Shown: positions 9,966 through 19,525, counted from the first letter of the stretch. The stretch is DNA of 64,000 nt from Azospirillum halopraeferens DSM 3675 (GCF_000429625.1 NZ_AUCF01000006.1:62001-126000); one strand, 5' to 3'. A program made the numbers and translations. The notes: generated by a model from the sequence alone, not told the origin.

Positions 9966-10006
9966 GGAACGCGGCGGTAGCCGCGTTCGCGCCCTCCGGC
10001 GGCAAG

Positions 10007-10025
10007 CGCCCCGATCAACGGGGCG
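10007..10025. terminator. Short GC hairpin after the hemerythrin gene
   Basis: Seven-bp stem (CGCCCCG with CGGGGCG) and five-nt loop located 42 bp after the hemerythrin stop and about 120 bp before prs. There is no T-run, so a weak or Rho-assisted terminator is the most that can be said. Confidence 0.4.
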
Positions 10026-10035
10026 TCATAGAACG

Positions 10036-10064
10036 TTTACAGGACCGGAGGCCTTTGTTATCGT
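10036..10064 (+). promoter_or_regulatory. Candidate sigma-70-type promoter of prs
   Basis: TTTACA (10036-10041) and TATCGT (10059-10064) are separated by 17 bp and lie about 80 bp before the prs start, directly after a hairpin. The match is by eye only. Confidence 0.4.
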
Positions 10065-10145
10065 CCGCCGCGATTTCAGGGGGCGTCGGCGGCACCATCC
10101 GCCGGGCCCGATACCCGTTTCCCTATCCAAAGAGAGCCGACCGCG

Positions 10146-11081
<936 letters not shown>

Positions 11082-11146
11082 CGTCCGGGGCCGTTCCGGC
11101 CCCTTGACGCGCGGCACGCGCGGGCGTACACACGCCCACCTCACGA

Positions 11147-11180
11147 GCGCCAGCACCCCTGGAGGCTGGCGCCTTTCGAT
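11147..11180 (+). terminator. Hairpin in the prs-rplY gap, directly before the rplY ribosome site
   Basis: An 8-bp perfect stem (11147-11154 with 11165-11172) is followed by CTTTCGATTC and then, within two bases, by the AGGAG ribosome site of rplY. It looks like a T-poor intrinsic terminator or an attenuator that sets rplY expression relative to prs. A near-copy of hairpin plus tail precedes pth. Confidence 0.6.
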
Positions 11181-11193
11181 TCAGGAGTTGACC

Positions 11194-11796
11194 ATGACCC
11201 AAGTGATCGCGCTCTCCGCCGAGTCGCGTGCCCGGGCCGGCAAGGGGACCGCCCGTCAGGCCCGCCGCGACGGACGCGTTCCCGCCGTGATCTACGGCGG
11301 CAAGCAGGCCCCGGTGATGATCTCGCTGGAAGCCCTCGCCTTCAACAAGATCCTGCACCAGCCGGGCTTCTTCACGCACCTGTTCGACGTCACCGTCGAC
11401 GGTGCGACCGAGCGCGTCCTGCCGCGCGACGTGCAGTTCCACCCGGTCACCGACGTGCCCCTGCACGTGGATTTCCTGCGCGTCTCCAAGGACACCACGA
11501 TCTCCGTCATGGTGCCGTGCGAGTTCGTCGATCAGGACCAGTCGCCGGGCCTGAAGCGCGGCGGCGTGCTGAACATCGTGCGCCACGAGGTCGAGGTGAC
11601 CTGTGCCGCCGACAACATCCCGGAGCACATCACCATCTCCTGCGCCGGCTTCGACGTGAACGACTCCATCCACATCTCCTCCGTGACCCTGCCCGAGGGC
11701 GTGCGCCCGGCCATCACGGACCGCGACTTCACGGTGGCGACCATCGCCGCCCCGTCGGGCCTGAAGTCCGAAGCGGCGGAGGCGGCCGAGGGCTGA
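11194..11796 (+). CDS. rplY: 50S ribosomal protein L25 (CTC form)
   Basis: 200 residues, the long form with an amino-terminal L25 5S-rRNA-binding domain and a carboxy-terminal TL5/CTC beta domain. Conserved features are the [21 protein letters not shown] block, [16 protein letters not shown] and the CTC-domain stretch [16 protein letters not shown]. The start at 11194 has an AGGAG site eight bp upstream; the open frame before it is non-coding. The CTC form is also called general stress protein Ctc. It lies between prs and pth and is flanked by two similar hairpins. Confidence 0.96.
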   Translation: MTQVIALSAESRARAGKGTARQARRDGRVPAVIYGGKQAPVMISLEALAFNKILHQPGFFTHLFDVTVDGATERVLPRDVQFHPVTDVPLHVDFLRVSKDTTISVMVPCEFVDQDQSPGLKRGGVLNIVRHEVEVTCAADNIPEHITISCAGFDVNDSIHISSVTLPEGVRPAITDRDFTVATIAAPSGLKSEAAEAAEG

Positions 11797-11851
11797 TCCG
11801 CGGCGTCCGAAGGACGCCGGTCTCTTCGCCCGCAACCGCGGACGATCCGGC

Positions 11852-11890
11852 GGCACCGGCCTCTCCCCGAGGCCGGTGCCGTTTCGATTC
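11852..11890 (+). terminator. Terminator hairpin after rplY
   Basis: A 12-bp perfect stem (11852-11863 with 11869-11880), five-nt loop and tail GTTTCGATTC. It lies 56 bp after the rplY stop and 77 bp before pth, and its tail matches that of the hairpin before rplY. Confidence 0.75.
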
Positions 11891-11966
11891 CGGAGGGCCG
11901 CAGCCAAGGCGGTTGCCCCGGCATCGGAGCGGACGGTATCTGTCCCGTGCACGCAAGGAGGAATGG

Positions 11967-12542
11967 ATGCTGCTGCTCGTCGGACTGGGGAACCCCGGCG
12001 CGGATTACGCCCGCCACCGCCACAACATCGGCTTCATGGCGGTGGAGGAGATCGCCCGGCGCCACGGCTTCGGCCCGTGGAAGCGCCGCTTCCAGGGGCA
12101 GACCGCCGAGGGCACGGTGGCCGGCGACAAGATCCTGGCGCTGGAACCGTTGACCTACATGAACCTGTCCGGCCAGTCGGTCGGTGCCGCCCTGCAATTC
12201 TTCAAGCTGAAGCCCGAACAGGTGATCGTCTTCCATGACGAGCTGGACCTGCCCCCCGGCAAGATGCGGATGAAGAAGGGCGGCGGCCACGGCGGCCACA
12301 ACGGGCTGCGCTCCATCGACGGCCACATCGGCAAGGACTATCACCGGGTGCGACTCGGCATCGGCCATCCCGGCGACAAGAACCTGGTGTCCGGCTACGT
12401 GCTGCACGACTTCGCCAAGGCGGACAAGGTCTGGCTCGACCCGCTGCTGGACGCCTGTGCCGACGCGTTCCCGCTGCTGGTGCAGGGTCAACCGGAAAAC
12501 TTCATGAACAAGGTGGCGCTGGCCACCGGACCGGCCAGGTAA
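11967..12542 (+). CDS. pth: Peptidyl-tRNA hydrolase
   Basis: 191 residues. Releases peptides from prematurely dropped peptidyl-tRNA. Conserved residues are visible: LLVGLGNPG at the amino end, the catalytic His19 in [19 protein letters not shown], the aspartate of [12 protein letters not shown] and the asparagine of [13 protein letters not shown]. The start at 11967 has an AAGGAGG ribosome site. It is followed downstream by ychF, its usual partner, but here a diguanylate cyclase gene sits between them. Confidence 0.97.
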   Translation: MLLLVGLGNPGADYARHRHNIGFMAVEEIARRHGFGPWKRRFQGQTAEGTVAGDKILALEPLTYMNLSGQSVGAALQFFKLKPEQVIVFHDELDLPPGKMRMKKGGGHGGHNGLRSIDGHIGKDYHRVRLGIGHPGDKNLVSGYVLHDFAKADKVWLDPLLDACADAFPLLVQGQPENFMNKVALATGPAR

Positions 12543-12677
12543 TCCTGCCGGGACGGGCTGCCGAAAAGCCTGATTGCGCCGTTCAGTTACCGGGCTACCA
12601 TACTGCCTTTCCCACATGGGGACAGCACCGACCGGACCGCCCGCCGGCAGCCGGTTCGTCATCGGGGACCGCCACCG

Positions 12678-13817
12678 TTGAAGCGCCTCAACGAGGTCGA
12701 ACGCAGATTGGCCGAACGGGTGCACCGCCGGGTAACGGCGTGGACCGATTCCGCCGGGGACCGCGGCCGCTACCGCTCCGGAAACCCGGTGCTGCGCCGG
12801 CGCTACGCGCTGGCCGAGGCCATCCTCGTCGGCGGTATCCTCATCAACGCCGCGTTCGTTCCCTTCGACCTGTTCATCACCGGCTATCTGGTGCACGCGG
12901 TGTGCGAGGCCGCGGCGGCAGCCGGGCTGCTGGGCGCGCTGGCAGCGATGCGCCGGACCGGGCGCATCGACCGCCCGATGCTGGCCGCGTCGCTGATCGT
13001 CGCCATCACCATGCTCGTGATCGTGTTCACCGGCAGGGCCATCGACTCGGTGCTGGTGTGGGTGCCCCTGTTCCCGGCCATTCCCGGATTCCTGCTGGGC
13101 GTGCGGCGCGGGCTGTACGTCACCGGGGCCTTCTACACCGTGCTGTTCGCCGGGCTGATCCATTCCGTGATGATGGGCGGGCCGCAGGGGTTCAACTGGG
13201 TTTCCGTGACCAGCGCGGCCGGTGCGTCGCTGGTGACCACGGTGCTGGTCTTCTATTACGAGCTGAGCCGCTCCGACGTCTTCCGCCACCTGGAACAGGC
13301 GGCCAACACCGACCCGCTGACCGGCGCCCTGAACCGCCGCGGTTTCCAGGACCGGTTCGACGCCGAACTGGCGCGGGCCCAGCGCACCCGCACTCCCATC
13401 AGCCTGCTGATCCTGGACGTCGACCATTTCAAGCGCATCAACGACGAATACGGCCATGACACGGGTGACGCGGCGATCCGCCATCTCGCCAACCTGCTGA
13501 AGGCCCACACCCGGCGCAACGACGTGGTCGGCCGCCTGGGGGGTGAGGAGTTCGCGCTGGCCCTGTCCGACGCGGCCCTGCCGCAGGCCCGGCTGGTGGC
13601 GGAAAAGCTGCGCCGGCTGGTGGAGGCGACGCCGCTGGTGCTGCCGGGCGGCACGCCCCTCGTGCTGACCGTCAGCATCGGCGCGGCGGAGGTGACGGAC
13701 GAGGCCAGCCAGTTCCGCACCCTGTTCTCGATCGCCGACCGCCGGCTCTACGCCGCCAAGAAGGCCGGACGGAACCGCGTGTGCATCGGCGACGCGGCGG
13801 TGGAAACGGCAGGATGA
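12678..13817 (+). CDS. Membrane-bound diguanylate cyclase (GGDEF)
   Basis: 379 residues. The amino half (about residues 45-205) is hydrophobic with about five or six transmembrane helices and no recognised sensor name; the carboxy half is a GGDEF domain with LLILDVDHFKRINDEYGHDTGD and the active-site GGEEF near residues 287-291. The inhibitory I-site RxxD (RRND) lies five residues before it, so the enzyme should make cyclic-di-GMP with product inhibition. No EAL domain is present. The start used is TTG 12678, the least certain part of the call. The gene splits the usual pth-ychF pair. Confidence 0.9.
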   Translation: MKRLNEVERRLAERVHRRVTAWTDSAGDRGRYRSGNPVLRRRYALAEAILVGGILINAAFVPFDLFITGYLVHAVCEAAAAAGLLGALAAMRRTGRIDRPMLAASLIVAITMLVIVFTGRAIDSVLVWVPLFPAIPGFLLGVRRGLYVTGAFYTVLFAGLIHSVMMGGPQGFNWVSVTSAAGASLVTTVLVFYYELSRSDVFRHLEQAANTDPLTGALNRRGFQDRFDAELARAQRTRTPISLLILDVDHFKRINDEYGHDTGDAAIRHLANLLKAHTRRNDVVGRLGGEEFALALSDAALPQARLVAEKLRRLVEATPLVLPGGTPLVLTVSIGAAEVTDEASQFRTLFSIADRRLYAAKKAGRNRVCIGDAAVETAG

Positions 13818-13919
13818 CGGCCGGGGATGCGGCGCGCCGGGCACTTCCCATTTGCGCTTTGGCGGCGCACATAGGATAACACGCCCCGTCCGGACCTAGA
13901 CGAATCGAAGATCTTTCCC

Positions 13920-15020
13920 ATGGGTTTCAATTGCGGCATCGTCGGCCTGCCCAACGTCGGCAAATCGACCCTGTTCAACGCCCTGACCGCCACCCAGGCG
14001 GCGGAGGCGGCGAACTTCCCCTTCTGCACCAAGGAGCCGAACGTCGGCCGGGTCGGCGTGCCCGACCCGCGGCTGGAGCGGTTGGCGGCCATCGCCAAAA
14101 GCCAGAAGATCATCCCGACGCAGTTGGAGTTCGTCGACATCGCCGGGCTGATCCGCGGCGCCTCGAAGGGTGAAGGGCTGGGCAACCAGTTCCTCGGCAA
14201 CATCCGCGAGGTGGACGCCATCATCCATGTGCTGCGCTGCTTCGTGGACGATGACGTCACCCACGTGGAGGGCGGCGTCGACCCCCTGCGCGACGCCGAG
14301 GTGGTCGAGACCGAGTTGATGCTGGCGGACATGGAGAGCCTGGAACGCCAGCTCACCAACCTGCAGAAGAAGGCCAAGGGCGGCGACAAGGACGCCAAGG
14401 TGCGTGCGGAGCTGATGGAGCGCGCCCTCAAGGTGCTGCAGGACGGCAAGCCGGCTCGCGTCGTTCCCGTATCGGCCGAGGAGGAGCCGCTGTTCCGGCA
14501 GTTCATGCTGCTGACGGCCAAGCCCGTCCTCTATGTCTGCAACGTGGAGGAGGCGTCGGCCGCCACCGGCAACCGCTTCTCCGAACTGGTGGCCGCCAAG
14601 GCGGCGGCGGAAGGTGCTGCGTGCGTTGTGATCTCCGCCGCCATCGAGGCGGAGGTCGCCCAGCTCACCGATCCGGCGGAGAAGACGGAGTTCCTGGAGT
14701 CCATGGGGCTTGAGGAAACCGGTCTGAACAAGCTGATCCGCGCCGGTTACGGCCTGCTCGGCCTCATCACCTTCTTCACCGTGGGGCCCAAGGAGGCGCG
14801 CGCCTGGACGCTGACCAAGGGGTCCACGGCGCCGCAGGCGGCGGGCGTCATCCACACCGACTTCGAGCGCGGCTTCATCCGCGCCGAGACGATCGACTAT
14901 GACAGCTACGTCACGCTCGGTGGCGAGCAGGGGGCAAAGGACGCCGGCAAGATGCGCCAGGAAGGCAAGGAGTACGTCGTCCACGACGGCGACATCTTCC
15001 ACTTCCGCTTCAACGTCTGA
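13920..15020 (+). CDS. ychF: Redox-regulated ATPase YchF (Obg-family)
   Basis: 366 residues. P-loop GLPNVGKST at residues 9-17, the NFPFCTKEPN switch region, DIAGLIRGASKGEGLGNQFL with the hydrophobic replacement of the catalytic glutamine seen in HAS-type GTPases, a central coiled insert and a carboxy-terminal TGS domain ending RFNV. YchF prefers ATP, binds ribosomes and dampens the oxidative-stress response in other bacteria. Its last 11 bp overlap the 3' end of the convergent gene at 15010. Confidence 0.96.
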   Translation: MGFNCGIVGLPNVGKSTLFNALTATQAAEAANFPFCTKEPNVGRVGVPDPRLERLAAIAKSQKIIPTQLEFVDIAGLIRGASKGEGLGNQFLGNIREVDAIIHVLRCFVDDDVTHVEGGVDPLRDAEVVETELMLADMESLERQLTNLQKKAKGGDKDAKVRAELMERALKVLQDGKPARVVPVSAEEEPLFRQFMLLTAKPVLYVCNVEEASAATGNRFSELVAAKAAAEGAACVVISAAIEAEVAQLTDPAEKTEFLESMGLEETGLNKLIRAGYGLLGLITFFTVGPKEARAWTLTKGSTAPQAAGVIHTDFERGFIRAETIDYDSYVTLGGEQGAKDAGKMRQEGKEYVVHDGDIFHFRFNV

Positions 15021-16206
15021 TCGCATCCCGCACGGCGCGCACGCGGATCACCAGGGTGCCCGCCTCGGCTTTCAGGCCGAGGCGGTCGAAGGCGGCGCAC
15101 AGGTCTCCCGCCTGGGACAGCAGCAGGTCGCGCTCGGGCTCCGTCGGCGCGTTCAGACGGTCCGCCAGGTCGACCGACAGCCGGGTCATCCGCGTGCGCA
15201 GCGTCCGTTCCACATCGTCGAGCAACTGCGGCCTTGCCCCGTGGTCCAGGTGGGCGGCGATTCGGCAGACGCATTCGAGCTGCCGGACCAGACTGGGAAA
15301 GAAGCGCTCACGGCCCGGCCGGCCGGCGGCGGCGCCCAGCATCTGGATCAACGCCTCCCCCAGCCCGCCCAGCGTGCGCAGGAACTCGTCCAGGGCCTTT
15401 TCGTCGGCAGTCATGACGAAGGCGGTCGGCTCCTCCTCTCCCGCCACCAGAGAGTCCAGCACCCGCAGCGTCACGACGATCAGGTTGTCCACCTGCGACA
15501 CCACGCCGGCGTTGTCGAACAGGGACATCAGGTCGCGCTGTCGGAGGAACACCTGCATGGTGGCGGTGGCGCGGGTCAGCGTCACGCGGGCGAGCCGCCG
15601 CGACAACTGCCGGATGGCGTCCTGCGCCGGCCGGTCGCCCAGAACCTCCGCCATCCAGCGCAGCCCCTCCAGCCGCAGCAGATCGGCCGACAGGGTGGCC
15701 AGGTCGGGATAGTCGCCCTGTTCCAGCAGCACGGTGACATCGGCCGTGCAGGTCCGTGCCTGCGCCAGGATCGCCCTGGCGACGGCGAACCGCTCCGCCC
15801 GCACCGCGTGGTTGATGCCGGGCGTGCACAGCAGATCGTCGAGCGCCCGGAACGCTTCGGCGCAGGCGAGCGCGCTCGGGGCTCCCGGCTCCGCCTCCCG
15901 CCGCTCCACCCCGGCGACGATGCGTTCGCGCAGCGCCGGCAGGAAGACGGTCCGCACGGCCGGCTCCAGCACGCGGGCCAGGCGCTCGCGCGCCGTCAGC
16001 GGCGGCTGGCCGGCAAGGACGGTGACGCTGTAAGGGCCGGTTTCCGGCAGCGGCTGCGGCAGATGCGGGCCGGCCAACCGCAGGATATGGCGGATCCCCG
16101 CCTGGTCGAGGTCGCCCAACCGATCGGCGATCGCGATCGCGTGGCGCTCGACACCGATTCGTCCCATCGCCGCTCTCCGCTGGCTGCACACCCCGCCGGT
16201 CTGCAC
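15010..16206 (-). CDS. Conserved-looking protein of unknown function
   Basis: Up to 398 residues; an internal ATG (16167) would give 385. I do not recognise a family. It appears soluble, mostly helical, with no signal peptide or membrane segment. Notable parts are LSVDLADRLNAPTEPERDLLLSQAGDLCAAFDRLG (in outline) near the carboxy end and a central leucine- and arginine-rich helical region. Codon use and GC match the neighbours and the opposite strand has no better frame. It ends inside the last codons of ychF. The gene upstream on the same strand is also unrecognised, separated by 29 bp, so the two may form an operon. Confidence 0.7.
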   Translation of the reverse strand: MQTGGVCSQRRAAMGRIGVERHAIAIADRLGDLDQAGIRHILRLAGPHLPQPLPETGPYSVTVLAGQPPLTARERLARVLEPAVRTVFLPALRERIVAGVERREAEPGAPSALACAEAFRALDDLLCTPGINHAVRAERFAVARAILAQARTCTADVTVLLEQGDYPDLATLSADLLRLEGLRWMAEVLGDRPAQDAIRQLSRRLARVTLTRATATMQVFLRQRDLMSLFDNAGVVSQVDNLIVVTLRVLDSLVAGEEEPTAFVMTADEKALDEFLRTLGGLGEALIQMLGAAAGRPGRERFFPSLVRQLECVCRIAAHLDHGARPQLLDDVERTLRTRMTRLSVDLADRLNAPTEPERDLLLSQAGDLCAAFDRLGLKAEAGTLVIRVRAVRDAIRR

Positions 16207-16220
16207 CGTTCACCGGCCAG

Positions 16221-16271
16221 CCCGTAGTCCTGCCGTCACACCGTGAGGTTGATCGACGGCAGGACTACGGG
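16221..16271. repeat. Perfect 17-bp inverted repeat across a stop codon
   Basis: Positions 16221-16237 (CCCGTAGTCCTGCCGTC) are the exact reverse complement of 16255-16271, with a 17-nt loop. The right arm (in + coordinates) codes for the last residues VVLPS of the gene at 16236-17273, and the left arm lies at and after its TGA. As RNA it forms a strong hairpin at the 3' end without a T-run. Confidence 0.85.
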
Positions 16272-17273
16272 CGCCGCAACGGAAGCGTTTCCGCCCGCCG
16301 CCGGCAGGGCGGCGATGAGATCACCGGCCGTCAGCCCGCCCTCCAGGGCGGCGCCGCGCAGGACGTTGACCTCCTCCTGCGCGTCGGCGACGACTTTGTC
16401 GTAGTCGTCGAGCTGCTTGCGCCGCTGCCGGCGCCGGCTTTCGTCGAGATCCGACTCGTTGGCGGCTTTGGCGTCGGTCAGCGCGTTGCGGACATGGCCC
16501 AGCACCGCCTCGACGCGGCGGCCGAAGGCGTCGGCCTCCTTGTAACGGGCCAGCTTCAGGTCGTTGTCGCCGATCATCCGTCCCATCAGGTCCCCGGCGG
16601 AGGACCCGGCGGGTGGCGGCGGCAGGCCCGGCATCACGCCGGCAAGCGCCTGCGCCATCGCCGCGGTCTCGCCGTGGGGCGGTTCCTCGGGGACGGGGGC
16701 GGCGGAAGCGGCCGGAGCCGCCGCGGCGCCGGAGCCGATGCGCACCTCCACCGACGTTTCCACCGACGCGATGGTGAGGGTCGTGACCGACGTCTCCCGC
16801 ACCGTCTCGACGACGCTGATCCCGTGGACGCCGCTCCCGGTGGCGCCCTTCCCCATGGACGCGGCGGCCGACACGCCGCTGGCATACGCCTTGGCGGCAC
16901 GCCCGGCCTCGCGGGCGAGCTGGGCGGCCTCGCGGGCCAGATCCATGACCTTTTCCCGGTCGCCACGGGCGGCGGCCAGACGCATTTCCGCCCGCAACTC
17001 CTCCAGCCGTCGCTCCACCTCGGCGAGGCGCTGTTCGGCATGCGCCTTGGGATTGGCGATCCGCTTGGCCTCTTCCATGGCGCCCATGGCGGCGTTGGCG
17101 TTGCGCACGTCCTTCGGCGCCATGCGGAACGGCAGGGCGGCGTTCCACTGCTTGTCGGCAAGCTGCTGCTGCACGGTCTTAGGTCCGTTCAACCCGTCGT
17201 CGTACTTCGACGCCAGCCGGAGGCGATAGACGCTCGCCTGCATTTCGCCCGGCAAAGAGAAGATTCCGCTCAT
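16236..17273 (-). CDS. Coiled-coil protein of unknown function
   Basis: 345 residues, family not recognised. Residues about 60-130 are a charged heptad-like helix (AEQRLAEVERRLEELRAEMR and following), then a Thr/Val-rich stretch, an Ala/Pro-rich linker near 190-215 and a second basic helical region around 255-300 (RRRQRRKQLDDYDKV). The protein ends LPSINLTV. No signal peptide. It starts 235 bp from the divergent YqjD-like cluster. The opening SGIFSLPGEMQASVYRLRL resembles no domain I can name; a cytoskeletal, envelope or motility role would be speculation. Confidence 0.7.
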   Translation of the reverse strand: MSGIFSLPGEMQASVYRLRLASKYDDGLNGPKTVQQQLADKQWNAALPFRMAPKDVRNANAAMGAMEEAKRIANPKAHAEQRLAEVERRLEELRAEMRLAAARGDREKVMDLAREAAQLAREAGRAAKAYASGVSAAASMGKGATGSGVHGISVVETVRETSVTTLTIASVETSVEVRIGSGAAAAPAASAAPVPEEPPHGETAAMAQALAGVMPGLPPPPAGSSAGDLMGRMIGDNDLKLARYKEADAFGRRVEAVLGHVRNALTDAKAANESDLDESRRRQRRKQLDDYDKVVADAQEEVNVLRGAALEGGLTAGDLIAALPAAGGNASVAAPVVLPSINLTV

Positions 17274-17508
17274 GCCGCCCTCCGCCCACCCGGACAGGTT
17301 TTATCATGCTCTCCGGATTCGCTGAAGATTTCGTTTAGGCCACCGCACTACGGAACGGAGCGGCCACCCCGTATGCCCTTGCCTTTCGGACAGGCATGCT
17401 CCGGAACCCCCTCCCCGGCTCCGTGTTAACGCAACGAGTTTTCGCGTGGAGGCGCGGAGCGGCGTGTCCTCGCCCCACCGCTACGAAAAGTCCGTGAGGA
17501 GGAGCAGC

Positions 17509-18228
17509 ATGGCTAGGCGCGACACGTCCGACACCGGCGGGGCCGAACGGAAGGCCCGAGAGACGATGGACCGGGTGGAGCATGAAGCGGATCGGGTGCG
17601 CCGCCGGGCGATGGAGCAGGGCCAGCACATGGCCGGCACCGCCCGCGAGCGCATCCGCAGCCTGTTCGAGCAGCAGTCCCACCGCGCCGCCGACCAGCTC
17701 GGCGGCGTGGCGCACGCGCTGCACCAGGCCGCGAACCAGCTCAACGACGAGAACCAGGGTGCGGCGGCCCGCTACGTCGACCACGCCGCCGAGCGGGTCG
17801 AGCGGGTGGCCGACACCCTGCGCGAGTCGAGCGTCGACGACCTGGTCGGCATGGTGGAGGGCTATGCCCGCCGTCAGCCCGAGGTCTTCATCGGCGCCGC
17901 CTTCGCGGTGGGCTTCCTGTTCGCCCGCTTCGTCAAGAGTTCCGGCGACCGCCGCGGTTACGAGGGCGGGTCGATGCGCCGGAGCGCGTCCGGCGCGGGC
18001 GCCTACGGCACCTATGCCCCGGCCGGGGCGGGGGCCGGTTCCGGTTCGGGCTACCGCGGCGACACCTCGCGCGGCTCCGGTGCCGCACCGGACGTGGGTT
18101 CCCGCGCCTACGCCGGGACCACTCCCGGAACGGCGGCCGCCGGGCCGGCGCCCAAGGCGGGCGTTCCCGACGAAACCCTCGGCGCCACGCCGGCGGCGGG
18201 TGCCAAGCCCCAGGGGACGATGCCATGA
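17509..18228 (+). CDS. Nutrient-deprivation-induced/YqjD-like membrane-anchored protein
   Basis: 239 residues. The amino-terminal 110 residues are a long amphipathic helix with repeating Arg/Glu/Ala (RARETMDRVEHEADRVRRR-type pattern), followed by DLVGMVEGYARRQPEVFIGAAFAVGFLFARF, the single membrane anchor near residues 125-143 and typical of the alphaproteobacterial nutrient-deprivation-induced family. The rest is a Gly/Ala/Ser-rich tail. The start at 17509 has a GAGGAGGAG ribosome site; an upstream frame extension is not needed. The stop overlaps the next start (ATGA). Related E. coli YqjD binds ribosomes at the membrane in stationary phase; that role is only suggested here. Confidence 0.8.
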   Translation: MARRDTSDTGGAERKARETMDRVEHEADRVRRRAMEQGQHMAGTARERIRSLFEQQSHRAADQLGGVAHALHQAANQLNDENQGAAARYVDHAAERVERVADTLRESSVDDLVGMVEGYARRQPEVFIGAAFAVGFLFARFVKSSGDRRGYEGGSMRRSASGAGAYGTYAPAGAGAGSGSGYRGDTSRGSGAAPDVGSRAYAGTTPGTAAAGPAPKAGVPDETLGATPAAGAKPQGTMP

Positions 18229-18647
18229 GCTACGCCGAGGATCGCAACTACGACCGGAACCCGCGCGCCGATCGTTCGGTGGCCGGGCTCTTCACCGACC
18301 TGGCGCGCGAGACGTCCAACCTCGTTCGCGCCGAGGTGGCGCTCGCCAAGACCGAGGTGTCGCAGAAGGTGGGAGCCGCGGCCGGCGGCGTGGTGCTCCT
18401 GGCGGCCGGCGGGATGATCGCCTTTGCCGGGTTCCTGTACCTGCTGGCCTCGGCGACCATTGCCCTGTCGGCCGTGGTGGCGCCCTGGCTGGCCGCGCTG
18501 ATCGTCGGCGGCGTCGTGGTGCTGGTCGGTGTGATCTTCATGCTGTCCGGGCGCAAGCGCCTGAAGCCGGAGAATCTCCAGCCCGAACGGACGATCCGCA
18601 CGCTGCAGGACGACAAGCGCTGGGCCCAATCGCAGCTCAGCCGGTAA
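18225..18647 (+). CDS. Phage-holin-superfamily / YqjE (DUF1469) protein
   Basis: 140 residues with the DUF1469 pattern: an amino-terminal segment SVAGLFTDLARETSNLVRAEVALAKTEVSQK followed by two hydrophobic helices (about residues 55-80 and 85-108) and a charged tail. The family is called a holin superfamily by similarity, but in this setting it is a chromosomal membrane-stress protein, not a lysis gene, since no endolysin or phage gene adjoins. It overlaps its upstream neighbour by ATGA and lies 58 bp before the third gene of the cluster. Confidence 0.88.
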   Translation: MSYAEDRNYDRNPRADRSVAGLFTDLARETSNLVRAEVALAKTEVSQKVGAAAGGVVLLAAGGMIAFAGFLYLLASATIALSAVVAPWLAALIVGGVVVLVGVIFMLSGRKRLKPENLQPERTIRTLQDDKRWAQSQLSR

Positions 18648-18705
18648 CGCCCGGCCTCCCGCCGGCCGCAACGGACCCGCGCACATCAGTACGGAGACCA
18701 TCATC

Positions 18706-19440
18706 ATGCGTTCGACCAAGACCACCTATTATCCCGGCTCCTACGACGTGGACGATCACCGCGGCGGGTGGGCCGACACCATGCGCTCCAACCCGATCCC
18801 CCTGGCGATGATCGGCCTCGGCATCGGCTGGCTGGCCCTCACGGGGTCCGGCTATGACCGCCGCATCGCCCACAGCGACATGGTGCGTCGTGCCGGCTCC
18901 ACCGTCCGCCATGCCCGCGACAGCGTCTACGGTGCCGCCGAGCATGCCTACGAACGGGCCGGGGACACCCTGCGTCAGGCCGGGGACCGCGCCGGCGACA
19001 CCATGAACCGGGCGCGCGGCATGGCCGGCGGCACCGGCGGCGCCGATGCCGCCCACGGCATGGGTGACCGCATGGGCGAATACGGCCACGAGGCGGCGGG
19101 CCGCGCCCGCTCCATGGCCGGCGGCTTCTGGGACATGGTCGACGACCACCCGCTGGTCGCCGGCGTGATGGGTGTGGCGCTGGGTGCGGCGCTGGGAGCC
19201 AGCATCCCGTCCACCCGTTACGAGAACCGCTGGGTCGGCGATTACGCCGACGAGGTCTATGACCAGGCCCGCCACTTCGCGCAGGACGCCATCGACCGCG
19301 GCACCCGCGCCGCCAAGGCGGCGGTGGAGACCGCGCGCGACGACGTCAAGGAAGCCGTGGCGGACGTCCGGGAAGCCGCCCGCGATGCCGTGGCCGACAC
19401 CAAGAACGCGGCCAGGGAAGAGGCGAAGAAGCCGTCCTGA
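18706..19440 (+). CDS. Amphipathic-helix envelope/stress protein (DUF3618-like context)
   Basis: 244 residues. A hydrophobic segment NPIPLAMIGLGIGWLALT near residues 29-46 resembles the anchor of DUF3618 proteins; a second one (HPLVAGVMGVALGAALGASI) is near residue 150. Between and after them are long Ala/Arg/Glu/Asp helices (for example RDDVKEAVADVREAARDAVAD) that look like LEA or apolipoprotein-type repeats. Together with the two genes upstream it forms the usual YqjD-YqjE-type trio. Function is unknown. A hairpin follows 22 bp after the stop. Confidence 0.75.
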   Translation: MRSTKTTYYPGSYDVDDHRGGWADTMRSNPIPLAMIGLGIGWLALTGSGYDRRIAHSDMVRRAGSTVRHARDSVYGAAEHAYERAGDTLRQAGDRAGDTMNRARGMAGGTGGADAAHGMGDRMGEYGHEAAGRARSMAGGFWDMVDDHPLVAGVMGVALGAALGASIPSTRYENRWVGDYADEVYDQARHFAQDAIDRGTRAAKAAVETARDDVKEAVADVREAARDAVADTKNAAREEAKKPS

Positions 19441-19462
19441 CGCGCCGCGCCCGTTCCGGACC

Positions 19463-19492
19463 AACGGCCCCGCGCGCGCGCGGGGCCGTTTC
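19463..19492 (+). terminator. Terminator after the three-gene stress cluster
   Basis: A 12-bp perfect stem, 19463-19474 with 19479-19490, CGCG loop, then a short TCC tail. It lies 22 bp after the stop of the third gene. Confidence 0.7.
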
Positions 19493-19525
19493 CGTTGGGG
19501 ACGGCGCGACATATCGCCGCTACCC

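Noticed and set aside
11147..11180. Riboswitch before rplY
   Set aside because: The leader is about 110 bp with one simple hairpin and no recognisable aptamer; attenuation or termination explains it better.
11532..13844. A 770-codon open frame on the minus strand over rplY, pth and a cyclase
   Set aside because: It crosses three well-supported genes and intergenic hairpins, so it cannot be real.
18225..18647. A phage holin and therefore a prophage
   Set aside because: DUF1469 proteins share the superfamily name, but no other phage gene is near and the neighbours are chromosomal stress genes.
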